32,540 nucleotides of DNA from Bacteroidota bacterium (GTDB lineage: Bacteria > Bacteroidota > Bacteroidia > Bacteroidales > VadinHA17): positions 1-32,540 of the forward strand of contig JAKQPD010000243.1 in NCBI GenBank assembly GCA_029564935.1, in the 5' to 3' direction. Made by a program: the position numbers and the translations under genes. Shown here piece after piece: positions 16,607 to 24,484 of this stretch (the stretch's first letter is position 1; every line of letters begins with the position of its first letter). Below the pieces are notes generated by a model. That model searched no databases and was not told where the DNA came from. It saw only the letters and a program-made list of their open reading frames with translations.

Positions 16607-19573
16607 CTAAAATCCAAAGTTCAGGCCGAAAATAAACTCTTTCTGCATCGGAATATTCCTCTGGGAATCCTGATCCGTCAGTTCAGGATCCAGCCCGCTC
16701 CATTGGGTAAAAGTGAGAAGATTACGTCCGGAGACATAAACCTTCACGTTGTTCAGGCCTATCCTGCTTATGGCGTTCTTAGGAAGATCATAGGCAAGGG
16801 AGATATCCTTCAGCCTTATGAAATCCGTGCTTTCATACAGAGTTGCACCGTGTCCTGCCATCTCATTGGCCATCTTTTTGTTCATATACCAGGTGGTACT
16901 TGGATTGGTTGGTGTCCACCAGTCCTTCTTAATCGTGTTGTAACGAAGATCGTCCTGGACACTGTCAGTCATCCTGTCGTTATGTGCGGTAACTCCTGTG
17001 ATACCATGGAAAAAGAAGCTGAATGAAAAGTTACCATATATCAGCGTGTTTGTCAGTCCCCATAACATTTTCGGGTCTAACTGACCAATGATCTGGCGAT
17101 CATTATTAGCATCAATCTTCTGGTCCCCGTTAAGGTCTTTCAATTTGACGTATCCGGGCTGTGAATTATAAACAGCTGCAGCTGATTCCTCGCCAAGCTG
17201 CCAGATACCATCCCACACATAATCGTAATTCACCCGCACGGGCTGACCAATGAACCAATTGTTGGCGATATCATCCATTTCTTTTCCTGTTACCGGATCT
17301 TTAATGCCATAAAGTGAAACAATTTCATTTTTGTTAAATGAAATGTTCCCGTTCGTTATCCACTGGAATTTTTGCTGAACCACATTTCTTGAATTAATTG
17401 AAATTTCAAATCCTGTATTCCGTGTTTTTCCTATATTCTGTGTAACAGCAGGATGAACCCAGTCATCGGTTGTGCTTTCAGTCAATCCATGGATTACCGA
17501 TATGCTTCTGTTGAGCAACAGGTCAAATGTGTTTTTCCTGTACCAGTCGATAGTCCCGGTAATTCGGTCCTTAAACAGTCCGAAATCCAGCCCTAAATTA
17601 AATGTCCTGGCCGATTCCCAACCCAGGTCCGCAACGCCCAGTACCATCGGTTTATACCCGATCTGAGCAGTATTGCCCGACATTATACTGGCAACTTTAA
17701 ACTTCGGAAGAGAAGAATACGGACTGATTGCCTGGTTACCGTTGAGACCGTAAGAACTCCTGAGCTTTAGTGTATTAAAGGTATTCTTTAGAGGGAAGAA
17801 GTTTTCATTTGAAATATTCCACCCAATAGCAAAGGACGGGAATATACCCCATTTGGTATCCTCTCCGAATCCTGAAAATCCGTCACGCCTGATTGTGAAA
17901 GTTGCTAGATACCTGCTTGAAAACGAGTAATTGGCACGGAACATCTGTGAAACCAATACAGATTTCCTGTATGAAGTGGAAGGATACAGAACAGAAGCCT
18001 GGGAAATTCCGTACCAGGAAAGGAAATCATTCGGGAACTGTTCTCCGCTCAGTGAATTTGATTTACTGGTGTTTGTTTCATAACTGTATAGTCCGGTGAG
18101 GAAGATCGTATGATCGCCGAGCGTTTTATTGTAATTAAAAATATTTTCAAGAACCAGGTTACTGCTGAGCGAGTTGCTCGATCTGGACTCTCCCTGGGTC
18201 CTGAATCCGTTATATGTATTAACTCCTCCATATCTTGCTGCATCGGTGAATCTTGTTCTGACACCTGTATTCAGCCTGTATGTAAGACCCTTGATAAAAG
18301 GCACATCAACATTCAGATAATTGTTGGTAAGTATCTGGTATGATTTATCAAGGTCGTCATAAGCGAGGTTAGTCAAAGGGTTGGTAATTGTTATATTTTC
18401 AGGGATCGGGTAAATAAGGTAATTGCCATTCTCATCAAACGCTTTTCCGAGCGGATTGGCAATCATTGCTCCATACCAGCTCACGTCCCGTCCGCTGGCA
18501 TCGTCGTAGTTAAGCTGAGTTCTTGTTCCAACGGCAAGCCAGTCAAATATTTTGGTTTCAATGTTTAACCTGGTCGTAATACGCTGGAAATTGTCGCCTC
18601 TTGCAACTCCCTTGAGATCAGTCAGACCGGCGCCTATATAGAATTTCGTATCCCTGAAACCTCCGGAAACTGAAAGATTATGCTCTTGTGTCTGACCTGT
18701 TCTCAGCGCAAGATCCATCCAGTCTGTTGATACGCCTGCGTTATGGTTATCAATCTCTGTCTGATACACATATGCCGGATCTCTCGTATTTTTAAATTCC
18801 CAGAACTCATCGCCGTTCAGAAGATCATATTCCTTGATGAATTTGCTGAAGCCATATTTTCCGTCATAGGAAAATACTGTCTTACCAGATGAACCTTCCT
18901 TTGTTGTTATAAGAATAACCCCGTTGGAGCCCCTGGAACCGTAAATTGCAGCTGCTGAAGCATCCTTCAGGATTTCCACAGAGCCGATATCCTTAGGGTT
19001 GATGTCTGACATACTTCCGCCATAAGGAATTCCGTCAACAACAATAAGGGGCTGGTTATCAGCTGAAATAGAAGCTCTTCCCCTAATCATTATTGACTGG
19101 TCGGGATTAGCTCCGGCAGTGTTTGTTTGTATCATAACTCCGGGTACAGCACCCATTATGGCCTGGGTGATATTAAGGTTGGGAGCCATCTGCAGACGCT
19201 CCTGGGGCAATGATGCAACAGTTCCGGTAATATCACTCTTTTTCTGAGTGCCATAACCGACCACAATAACTTCATCAAGACCCGTAACCTCTGCTTCGAG
19301 AGTTACATCAACCACCGATCTGTTTTGCACAGGCACCTGCTGTGTTACAAAGCCTACAAATGAAAACACCAGAGTGACATTACGGTTTCCGACATCAATC
19401 GAATACCTGCCTTCAGCATCCGTTATGGCACCAACTGTTGTTCCCTGAACCTGGACAGACGTTCCCGGCATCGGATTACCTCCTTCATCCGTGACTGTCC
19501 CTGTAATCGTAATTCGCTGGGCAAAAACTGACGCTGATGCCAGGAATAACAAGATCATCAAGAAATTTTTCAT
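16607..19573 (-). CDS. SusC/RagA-family TonB-dependent outer-membrane transporter
   Basis: A 988-residue TonB-dependent receptor. From the ATG at 19573 it has a cleavable signal peptide (SVFAQ, cut near 18/19). A carboxypeptidase-regulatory-like beta domain follows (about 21-95, GTVTDEGGNPMPGTSVQV). The SusC-specific TonB-box region is LDEVIVVGYGTQKKSDITG (99-117). Then come the plug (IMIRGRASISADNQPLIVVDG) and a long beta-barrel ending in aromatic FGLNFGF, the usual outer-membrane insertion end. An upstream ATG at 19630 would place 19 extra residues before the signal peptide and is rejected. It forms the energised import complex with the SusD-like lipoprotein. No adjacent sigma/anti-sigma pair, AraC-type or hybrid two-component regulator is found in the window. 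Confidence 0.96.
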   Translation of the reverse strand: MKNFLMILLFLASASVFAQRITITGTVTDEGGNPMPGTSVQVQGTTVGAITDAEGRYSIDVGNRNVTLVFSFVGFVTQQVPVQNRSVVDVTLEAEVTGLDEVIVVGYGTQKKSDITGTVASLPQERLQMAPNLNITQAIMGAVPGVMIQTNTAGANPDQSIMIRGRASISADNQPLIVVDGIPYGGSMSDINPKDIGSVEILKDASAAAIYGSRGSNGVILITTKEGSSGKTVFSYDGKYGFSKFIKEYDLLNGDEFWEFKNTRDPAYVYQTEIDNHNAGVSTDWMDLALRTGQTQEHNLSVSGGFRDTKFYIGAGLTDLKGVARGDNFQRITTRLNIETKIFDWLAVGTRTQLNYDDASGRDVSWYGAMIANPLGKAFDENGNYLIYPIPENITITNPLTNLAYDDLDKSYQILTNNYLNVDVPFIKGLTYRLNTGVRTRFTDAARYGGVNTYNGFRTQGESRSSNSLSSNLVLENIFNYNKTLGDHTIFLTGLYSYETNTSKSNSLSGEQFPNDFLSWYGISQASVLYPSTSYRKSVLVSQMFRANYSFSSRYLATFTIRRDGFSGFGEDTKWGIFPSFAIGWNISNENFFPLKNTFNTLKLRSSYGLNGNQAISPYSSLPKFKVASIMSGNTAQIGYKPMVLGVADLGWESARTFNLGLDFGLFKDRITGTIDWYRKNTFDLLLNRSISVIHGLTESTTDDWVHPAVTQNIGKTRNTGFEISINSRNVVQQKFQWITNGNISFNKNEIVSLYGIKDPVTGKEMDDIANNWFIGQPVRVNYDYVWDGIWQLGEESAAAVYNSQPGYVKLKDLNGDQKIDANNDRQIIGQLDPKMLWGLTNTLIYGNFSFSFFFHGITGVTAHNDRMTDSVQDDLRYNTIKKDWWTPTNPSTTWYMNKKMANEMAGHGATLYESTDFIRLKDISLAYDLPKNAISRIGLNNVKVYVSGRNLLTFTQWSGLDPELTDQDSQRNIPMQKEFIFGLNFGF

Positions 19574-19715
19574 AAATAAATCAGATTGGTTAGTAATAAT
19601 AATTAGTATATAAGGAAAGATAAAAAGCAACCAGACAGTGCAAAAAATAAAATGTTACGAAAGATTTTTGTCATAGATTAATGATATTCTCTTCCATTTG
19701 TAAATACCAGTTTAC

Positions 19716-19723
19716 CAAAGATA
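19716..19723 (-). promoter_or_regulatory. Candidate Bacteroidota -7 promoter element for SusCD
   Basis: On the minus strand the eight bases read TATCTTTG, matching the Bacteroidota -7 consensus TAnnTTTG. It is about 143 bases upstream of the SusC start codon. No clear TTTG -33 box at the right spacing was found, so this is only a candidate. Confidence 0.3.
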
Positions 19724-19780
19724 AATCTTAAAAGACTGGTTATGTAGTACTTTTCTACAGAATAATTGTATTAATAATTG

Positions 19781-19800
19781 TTTAACGTTTTTTAACGTTT
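19781..19800. promoter_or_regulatory. Tandem TTTAACGTTT boxes upstream of SusC, possible operator
   Basis: Two perfect head-to-tail copies of TTTAACGTTT; the second runs on into AAAA, making a near-palindrome around AACGTT. Dyads centred on CG with AA/TT shoulders resemble operators of LacI-type regulators. The boxes lie about 210 bases upstream of the SusC start, upstream of the candidate -7 element at 19716-19723. The regulator is not in this window, and binding is inferred only from symmetry. Confidence 0.35.
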
Positions 19801-19921
19801 AAAAACAAAATTTCCAGGCATTTAGTTTGTGTCATTAGTAAGCTGCGGATAATTTCTGATATCCTTAAAACAAGCATGTTTTAATGTTTTGTTCCGAAAT
19901 CAGGACGGGCAGGGATAATCT

Positions 19922-19953
19922 ACGTATTAAAAAACGTATTAAAAAACGTATTA
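19922..19953. repeat. Short tandem repeat, 12-base unit, 2.7 copies
   Basis: The unit ACGTATTAAAAA occurs twice in full and once as the first eight bases. It is located just before the end of the glycosidase-like fragment. It could be a simple sequence repeat or part of the dispersed repeat that abuts it at 19992-20021. Confidence 0.7.
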
Positions 19954-20499
19954 TAATGGCTCTGATCTAAATAACAAAGCAGTAAAACGATGAGATCCCT
20001 CGCTGGCGCTCGGGATGACAGATGTATAGGGGAGGCACAGGAGGGAAGCCAAAACTGAGCCTGCGAAGGTTTGGCGTAATGAGAAATCCTTCTCGTTTGA
20101 CAACAGAATCACGGATCGACTACCTGATCCCACCTTATTATTAATGTTTCTTCCGGATGAGCTGTTCTCCAGTTCCTGCCTGAGAAAACCTGATAAGGGT
20201 TCACTGCTTCCCCTTCTTGCTCCCAGACCAATCATAGATGGTATCCATACCACCTCACCATTCCCATAGTGATTTCGGATGGCTGTTATTTCATCACCGG
20301 ATTTACCGATAGCCTCAGCAGTAAGGTTTGAATCTTTATTCAGAACGTTAATAACCTCTGAAGCTGCCCTTAGTCTTTCTGAAGGTTCATTCTGAAAAGT
20401 TATCATTGCCCATTCACCAGCTTCATCAGCAGATCCCCGGGGATTAAGTGTCCAGAAGATGATACCCTCAGAATATTCTTTTTCATAAGGAGGATGAAA
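19951..20499 (-). pseudogene. Fragment of a glycosidase-like gene lacking both ends
   Basis: A minus-strand frame is open from 20499, directly after the tandem TAA TAA that ends the M55 gene and in that same frame, down to 19951. It has no start codon before an internal Met at 20406. The readable part has EYSEGIIFWTLNP, then about 55 residues later ITAIRNHYGNGEVVWIPSMIG, which resembles the trimerisation-like or glutaminase-like domain found near the C-terminus of GH42 and related beta-galactosidases. The last 28 or so codons come from a dispersed repeat (19992-20021) rather than protein sequence. The N-terminal catalytic domain is absent. It is best read as a decayed piece of a glycosidase gene, possibly from a deletion ending at the M55 stop codon. 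Confidence 0.6.
19992..20021. repeat. Dispersed intergenic repeat (GAGATCCCTCGC... type)
   Basis: A 30-base GC-rich stretch with partial dyad symmetry beginning GAGATCCCTCGCTGGCGCTC and ending GGGATGACAG. Sequences of this form recur between genes in many Bacteroidota genomes as far as I recall. Here it has been captured in the terminal frame of the glycosidase-like fragment. Only one copy is seen in the window. Confidence 0.5.
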
Positions 20500-20502
20500 T
20501 TA

Positions 20503-21369
20503 TTATTTCCAGGTAAAGATCTGAAGAGCATTTTCAGCATAACCTTCTCTTGTAACAACTACTGGTTTTGGCAGTGAGGGATCCAGGTTAAGCCGCTGTT
20601 CTTTTATATGAACTGGAGTTTTAAGGGTGTAAGGTTTGCATGATTTAATTATACTCACTGCTTTTTTTGCTCCTTCATAAAGAGCTTTCCTCGTCTCCTC
20701 AAAAGGATAGAGCTCAGCAGCTTCCCTCGAAATGCCACGCTTGGTCGGAACAGTTACTATGTTTTCTCCCAGGAATTTTCTTGCTTCACGGCATGTTGCC
20801 ACATCTCCCGTGACCATTATTGTCGGCACACCGAAATATCCTCCAACAGCAGAACTCTGCGCTATTTCTCCGGATTCTACACCATTGTACCAGTAACGGT
20901 TCTCAGATCTTGACGACTGGGTGTGACACAATACACCATCAGGTGTGCCCATCATTGCATGAAAACCAAGAAGAACCTGACCGGAAAATGTGGAGTCGAG
21001 GTCAGTAAGATTTCCTGCTCCATATCGTGGTGTGCCGGTTATATATGTTGCTCCTGGTACCATAAGGTGAGGGAGTACAGCCTGGGTTCCGTGTCCGTCA
21101 AGGACCACAATCTCATCCGCTCCTCCGTCGCGCAAACCTTTTATGACTGCAGCAAGATCGCCCATGAAATACTCACATGCCTGTATGTTCAGGGGAGTAT
21201 CTTTTTCTCTTGTCTGGGAGAATTTGAAAACTCCGCTTATTCCTTCAAGATCTGTATTTATATAGATCTTAATCTGGGAACTGACAGGGGAACTCCATAA
21301 AAAAGATATTGTTAGTATCAGGACAGATACCTTCAATCCTGATATTCCGGAGTGATTATGTTTTTTCAT
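20503..21369 (-). CDS. Secreted M55-family D-aminopeptidase (DppA-like)
   Basis: A 288-residue zinc peptidase of the M55 (DppA) family. The signal peptide covers residues 1-31 and ends near SSPVSSQ. Metal and active-site motifs are in the expected order: NTDLEGISGV (38-47, D40 and E42), LDGHG (90-94, H93), LGFHAMMG (134-141, H137) and SGEIAQ (166-171, E168). Family members cleave N-terminal D-amino acids from short peptides, for instance from peptidoglycan stems. The signal peptide puts this one in the periplasm or outside, whereas Bacillus DppA is cytoplasmic. It is the first gene of the minus-strand block, divergent from the DUF5009 gene. Its stop is two tandem TAA codons that continue in frame into the glycosidase-like fragment. 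Confidence 0.92.
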   Translation of the reverse strand: MKKHNHSGISGLKVSVLILTISFLWSSPVSSQIKIYINTDLEGISGVFKFSQTREKDTPLNIQACEYFMGDLAAVIKGLRDGGADEIVVLDGHGTQAVLPHLMVPGATYITGTPRYGAGNLTDLDSTFSGQVLLGFHAMMGTPDGVLCHTQSSRSENRYWYNGVESGEIAQSSAVGGYFGVPTIMVTGDVATCREARKFLGENIVTVPTKRGISREAAELYPFEETRKALYEGAKKAVSIIKSCKPYTLKTPVHIKEQRLNLDPSLPKPVVVTREGYAENALQIFTWK

Positions 21370-21505
21370 CTGTTTAAAATTTCTAATGAGTGATTTATAA
21401 AATTAGCTTTATATCAGGGTAAATATAATAAATAAATGGCCTTTGTTCACTACTGATAGCCGTTGAGTTCTGAGGGTGCCTCAAAGATCTCCTTTCGAAT
21501 ATATA

Positions 21506-21562
21506 GCCGCGAAAGCGGCGATGATATGAATAACCCCCGGTTGCACTGGGGGTTATTCATAT
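21506..21562. repeat. REP-like double hairpin
   Basis: The first hairpin is GCCGC-GAAA-GCGGC (21506-21519), a five-base stem closed by a GNRA-type loop. The second has perfect 15-base arms, ATATGAATAACCCCC (21524-21538) and its reverse complement (21548-21562), around a nine-base loop. Only four bases separate them. A partial third copy of the right arm (GGGATTATTCATACT) follows at about 21617-21631. This paired-hairpin layout resembles REP/BIME-type elements. No T-run follows on the plus strand, so a terminator role is less likely. Confidence 0.7.
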
Positions 21563-21678
21563 AATGCTCTTTCAGAGCCGGTACAGAAGAAATTGCAATC
21601 TATCCCGGATGTATTGGGATTATTCATACTGTTTGCTTATTCTCCAAACATAACATTCAGTAATGGTATTACCTAATT

Positions 21679-21765
21679 CCTTAAGTTGACGGCTATGGGA
21701 GGCGGGGCAGATCAGGACTTTTCGCATAGCCTCTTCAGCCAATGAAAAATCAGCTTTTTATTTTC
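21679..21765. repeat. Diverged copy of the 7945-8155 repeat
   Basis: Contains CTTAAGTTGACGGCTATG at 21680-21697, nearly identical to the right-arm segment at 8096-8112. Further on, ATCAGCTTTTT (21749-21759) matches the CAGCTTT part of the left arm at 7961. Between them the sequence has diverged. It lies about 110 bases before the DUF5009 start. Confidence 0.6.
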
Positions 21766-21797
21766 GTTTAGCCTGTTATAATGATTTTAAAAATTCT

Positions 21798-21805
21798 TAA
21801 GTTTG
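21798..21805 (+). promoter_or_regulatory. Candidate -7 element for the DUF5009-sulfatase operon
   Basis: TAAGTTTG fits the Bacteroidota -7 consensus TAnnTTTG and lies 74 bases before the start codon at 21879. A convincing -33 TTTG is not present at the usual distance. Confidence 0.28.
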
Positions 21806-21878
21806 ACTTACTCAATTAATATTATTCAGAAAAACAGATTAAAATATTTTTAAACGATCAAACCTAACCAATTCTGAT

Positions 21879-22997
21879 ATGAACTCAAACCCTCAGACCC
21901 CACTTTCTCCGCTGCCGGGAAGAATTACATCGGTTGATTTCTTCCGTGGTTTTACAATGTTCCTTCTGGCTGGTGAAGCCTCACTTCTCTACGGTAAGCT
22001 TCTGAAAATTGACAGCGGCTTTTTTCAGTTCCTCGGGACCCAGCTGGAGCATCATGAATGGCACGGACTGCATTTCTGGGACCTTATTCAGCCTTTCTTT
22101 ATGTTCATAGTCGGTGTTGCCATCCCTTTTGCGGTTGCCAACAGGATAAGAAAGGGTGACAGCATGGCAAAGATCAACCGGCATGCTTTCAAAAGAGCTT
22201 TCCTCCTGTTATTCTTTGGATGGGCTTTGTATTTTATTGAAGCTGACCACCTGGTTTTCCGGTTCCAGAATGTGCTGGCTCAGTTATCAGTAACATATAT
22301 TGTTGCATTCCTGATAAGAAATAAAAGCTTTAAGTTCCAGATCATCTTTACTCTGGCAATTCTTCTTTTCATCGATCTGGCTTACAGGTTCTTTCCTGTA
22401 GAAGGATTTAATCAGCCCTGGGTTCCGTATAGAAACCTTGGAGCCTGGTTCAATAATATAATTGAAGGAGTTAATAAAGCAAGCATCTGGGCTACACTAA
22501 ATTTTGTATCAACCACTGCACATACAGTTTGGGGTGTGCTCTGCGGCAAGCTCCTTATGAGTGAAAAAAGTCCGAAGGAAAAGATACGGATACTTATTAT
22601 TGCCGGTGTATCTGCCCTGGCAATAGGATATAGCCTCGATCTCCTGAACATAACTCCAATTATCAAAAAGATCGCTACATCTTCATTCGTTTTCGCAAGC
22701 GGCGGATGGACCATCCTGGCTCTTTGTTTCTGCTATTGGCTGATTGACGTTAAGAAGCAATTATCAAAATTCGCATGGTTCTTTATCGTTGTCGGGATGA
22801 ACAGTATATTTATATATATATTCTTCCATATTGGAACAGGTGATATTATCGAAAAAATGGTAGGTCCCTTTATCAGATTGCTGTTTTCATGGACAGGAGA
22901 GCTGACAGTAAGCATACTGACCAGTCTGGGAATATGGGCTGGATTCTGGTATGTCTGTTACTGGCTCTACAAAAATAAAATATTCGTGAAGATCTGA
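21879..22997 (+). CDS. DUF5009/HGSNAT-like multi-pass membrane acyltransferase
   Basis: A 372-residue inner-membrane protein with about ten hydrophobic helices. The family signature is present: RITSVDFFRGFTMF (15-28), then HHEWHGLHFWDLIQPFFMFIVGVAIPF (about 58-84). The latter has the conserved His, Trp and Asp pattern of DUF5009 and eukaryotic heparan-alpha-glucosaminide N-acetyltransferases. Those enzymes move acetyl from cytosolic acetyl-CoA across the membrane to a terminal glucosamine on the other side. By analogy this protein may acetylate an amino sugar in the periplasm, but bacterial members are mostly uncharacterised. The sulfatase gene begins two bases after its stop, so the two are co-transcribed and probably act on the same sulfated amino-sugar-containing glycan (inference). 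Confidence 0.88.
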   Translation: MNSNPQTPLSPLPGRITSVDFFRGFTMFLLAGEASLLYGKLLKIDSGFFQFLGTQLEHHEWHGLHFWDLIQPFFMFIVGVAIPFAVANRIRKGDSMAKINRHAFKRAFLLLFFGWALYFIEADHLVFRFQNVLAQLSVTYIVAFLIRNKSFKFQIIFTLAILLFIDLAYRFFPVEGFNQPWVPYRNLGAWFNNIIEGVNKASIWATLNFVSTTAHTVWGVLCGKLLMSEKSPKEKIRILIIAGVSALAIGYSLDLLNITPIIKKIATSSFVFASGGWTILALCFCYWLIDVKKQLSKFAWFFIVVGMNSIFIYIFFHIGTGDIIEKMVGPFIRLLFSWTGELTVSILTSLGIWAGFWYVCYWLYKNKIFVKI

Positions 22998-22999
22998 CC

Positions 23000-24436
23000 A
23001 TGAATTCTATTAACCTAAATTCAGGTACTATTCTCATTGGCGCTGCCTTAGCAGGTCTTTTGCCATCGTGTGGTAACAAATCTTCTGAAAAGCAGAAACA
23101 GCCTTATAATGTTCTGTTCATAGCTATTGATGATCTTAATGACTGGACAGGATTTCTGGGAGGGCATCCTCAGGCTAAAACTCCCAACATGGACAGGCTG
23201 GCATCAGAAGGGATAGTGTTTGAAAGGGCATATTGTGCTGCACCGCTGAGCAATCCGTCGAGGGTTGCCCTGATGACAGGATACAGACCTTCAACAAGCG
23301 GAATATATGAAAATGAAAGCTTTATGCGGGATTCTGAACTGTTGAAAGATGCCGTCACCCTTCCGAAATGGTTTTCAAATAACGGGTATTATAGTCTGGC
23401 AAGAGGAAAAATATTTCATACACCTAACGGTCCCTGGGCAGATCCGCAGTCATGGGATCTGCATGTCCCCATTGAGGGAAGTTATGGCAACACGGTCAGC
23501 CAGGATGGCTATATGGTTAACGGGATCCCTGTGGGGGAAGTGGATGCCAACCTCGACTGGGGCCCGACAGATGCTGAATTTGAAAATACACCGGATTATC
23601 TTAACGCGAGATGGGCGGCCAACCAGCTTGCAACGGATCATATTAAACCATTTTTCCTTGCCTGCGGAATATTCCGGCCACATCTGACATGGCATGTTCC
23701 GAAGCCATTCTTCGATAAATTCAATCCTGATACCCTGATCCTTCCGGTAGTTAATGAAAATGATTATGATGATATTCCTTCTGCCGCCCTTCAGCCTCAG
23801 AAGAATTATTTCTCGGTAAAAAAATACAATAAGCAGAAGGAAGCAATTCAGGCTTATCTCGCCTGCATTAACTATGCTGACTCCTGTGTAGGTGTTGTAC
23901 TGGATGCCCTGGCAAAAAGCAAATATGCCAATAATACAATTGTGGTTCTCTGGGGCGATCATGGCTGGCATCTTGGAGAGAAACTCAGATATAAGAAATT
24001 TACATTATGGGAAGAATCCTGCCGCATGCCACTGATAATAAAAGTACCAGGTATTACATTACCCGGACAACGGTGCGGTGCAGTTGTAAATCTTATTGAT
24101 CTATATCCCACCCTGACAGAACTTTGCGGAATTACTGCAAATCATGGAAATGAAGGCAGAAGTATTGTGCCGCTTCTCAGGAATGTAAATGAAAAATGGG
24201 ATTACCCGACCCTGACCACCAAGGGTCGAAATCGGCATTCAATCAGGTCCGAACGATGGAGGTATATACGATATGAAGATGGTTCCGAAGAGCTTTACGA
24301 CCATACTAATGATCCGATGGAATGGAAAAATCTGGCAGGTGATCCGGAATTTAATAACATCAAAGATGAACTAAGTAAATCATTTCCGGAATTAAACGTT
24401 GAAGAGGTCCCGTTCAGAACCGGAGGGAAGGAATAG
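23000..24436 (+). CDS. Secreted or lipid-anchored sulfatase, Ser-type
   Basis: A 478-residue arylsulfatase-family (S1) enzyme. The N-terminus is a signal peptide ending LLPSCGN with C24 as a possible lipobox cysteine. Calcium-binding aspartates are D44 and D45 (IAIDDLND). The formylglycine motif is S84-N-P-S-R88 followed by VALMTG, so the modified residue is serine (anSME-type maturation) rather than cysteine. WGDHGWHLGEK (318-328) gives D320 and H321, further metal and substrate ligands. The overall look (DLNDWTGFLGGHPQAKTPN, RHSIRSERWRYIRYEDG) resembles iduronate-2-sulfatase-type subfamilies, but specificity cannot be fixed. It removes sulfate esters from glycans in the periplasm. No anSME maturase is in the window. 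Confidence 0.93.
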   Translation: MNSINLNSGTILIGAALAGLLPSCGNKSSEKQKQPYNVLFIAIDDLNDWTGFLGGHPQAKTPNMDRLASEGIVFERAYCAAPLSNPSRVALMTGYRPSTSGIYENESFMRDSELLKDAVTLPKWFSNNGYYSLARGKIFHTPNGPWADPQSWDLHVPIEGSYGNTVSQDGYMVNGIPVGEVDANLDWGPTDAEFENTPDYLNARWAANQLATDHIKPFFLACGIFRPHLTWHVPKPFFDKFNPDTLILPVVNENDYDDIPSAALQPQKNYFSVKKYNKQKEAIQAYLACINYADSCVGVVLDALAKSKYANNTIVVLWGDHGWHLGEKLRYKKFTLWEESCRMPLIIKVPGITLPGQRCGAVVNLIDLYPTLTELCGITANHGNEGRSIVPLLRNVNEKWDYPTLTTKGRNRHSIRSERWRYIRYEDGSEELYDHTNDPMEWKNLAGDPEFNNIKDELSKSFPELNVEEVPFRTGGKE

Positions 24437-24484
24437 TAGTTAAAACTTACCAGTCAATTTTAAAGTATGTAGTCTGTTATATCA

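Larger units (their letters stand above)
19574..19950. other. Upstream region of SusC, gene-free
   Basis: No credible gene. It holds a candidate minus-strand -7 element (19716-19723), a tandem repeat of a near-palindromic TTTAACGTTT (19781-19800) and a 12-base tandem repeat (19922-19953), each listed separately. The remainder is AT-rich without visible structure. Confidence 0.7.
21370..21878. other. Intergenic region between divergent genes, rich in palindromes
   Basis: Holds no gene. It should contain the promoters of the M55 gene (minus) and DUF5009 gene (plus). It carries a GAAA-loop hairpin (21506-21519), a 15-base-arm palindrome (21524-21562), a partial echo of that palindrome near 21612-21632, and a diverged copy of the 7945-8155 repeat (21679-21765). 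Confidence 0.75.
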
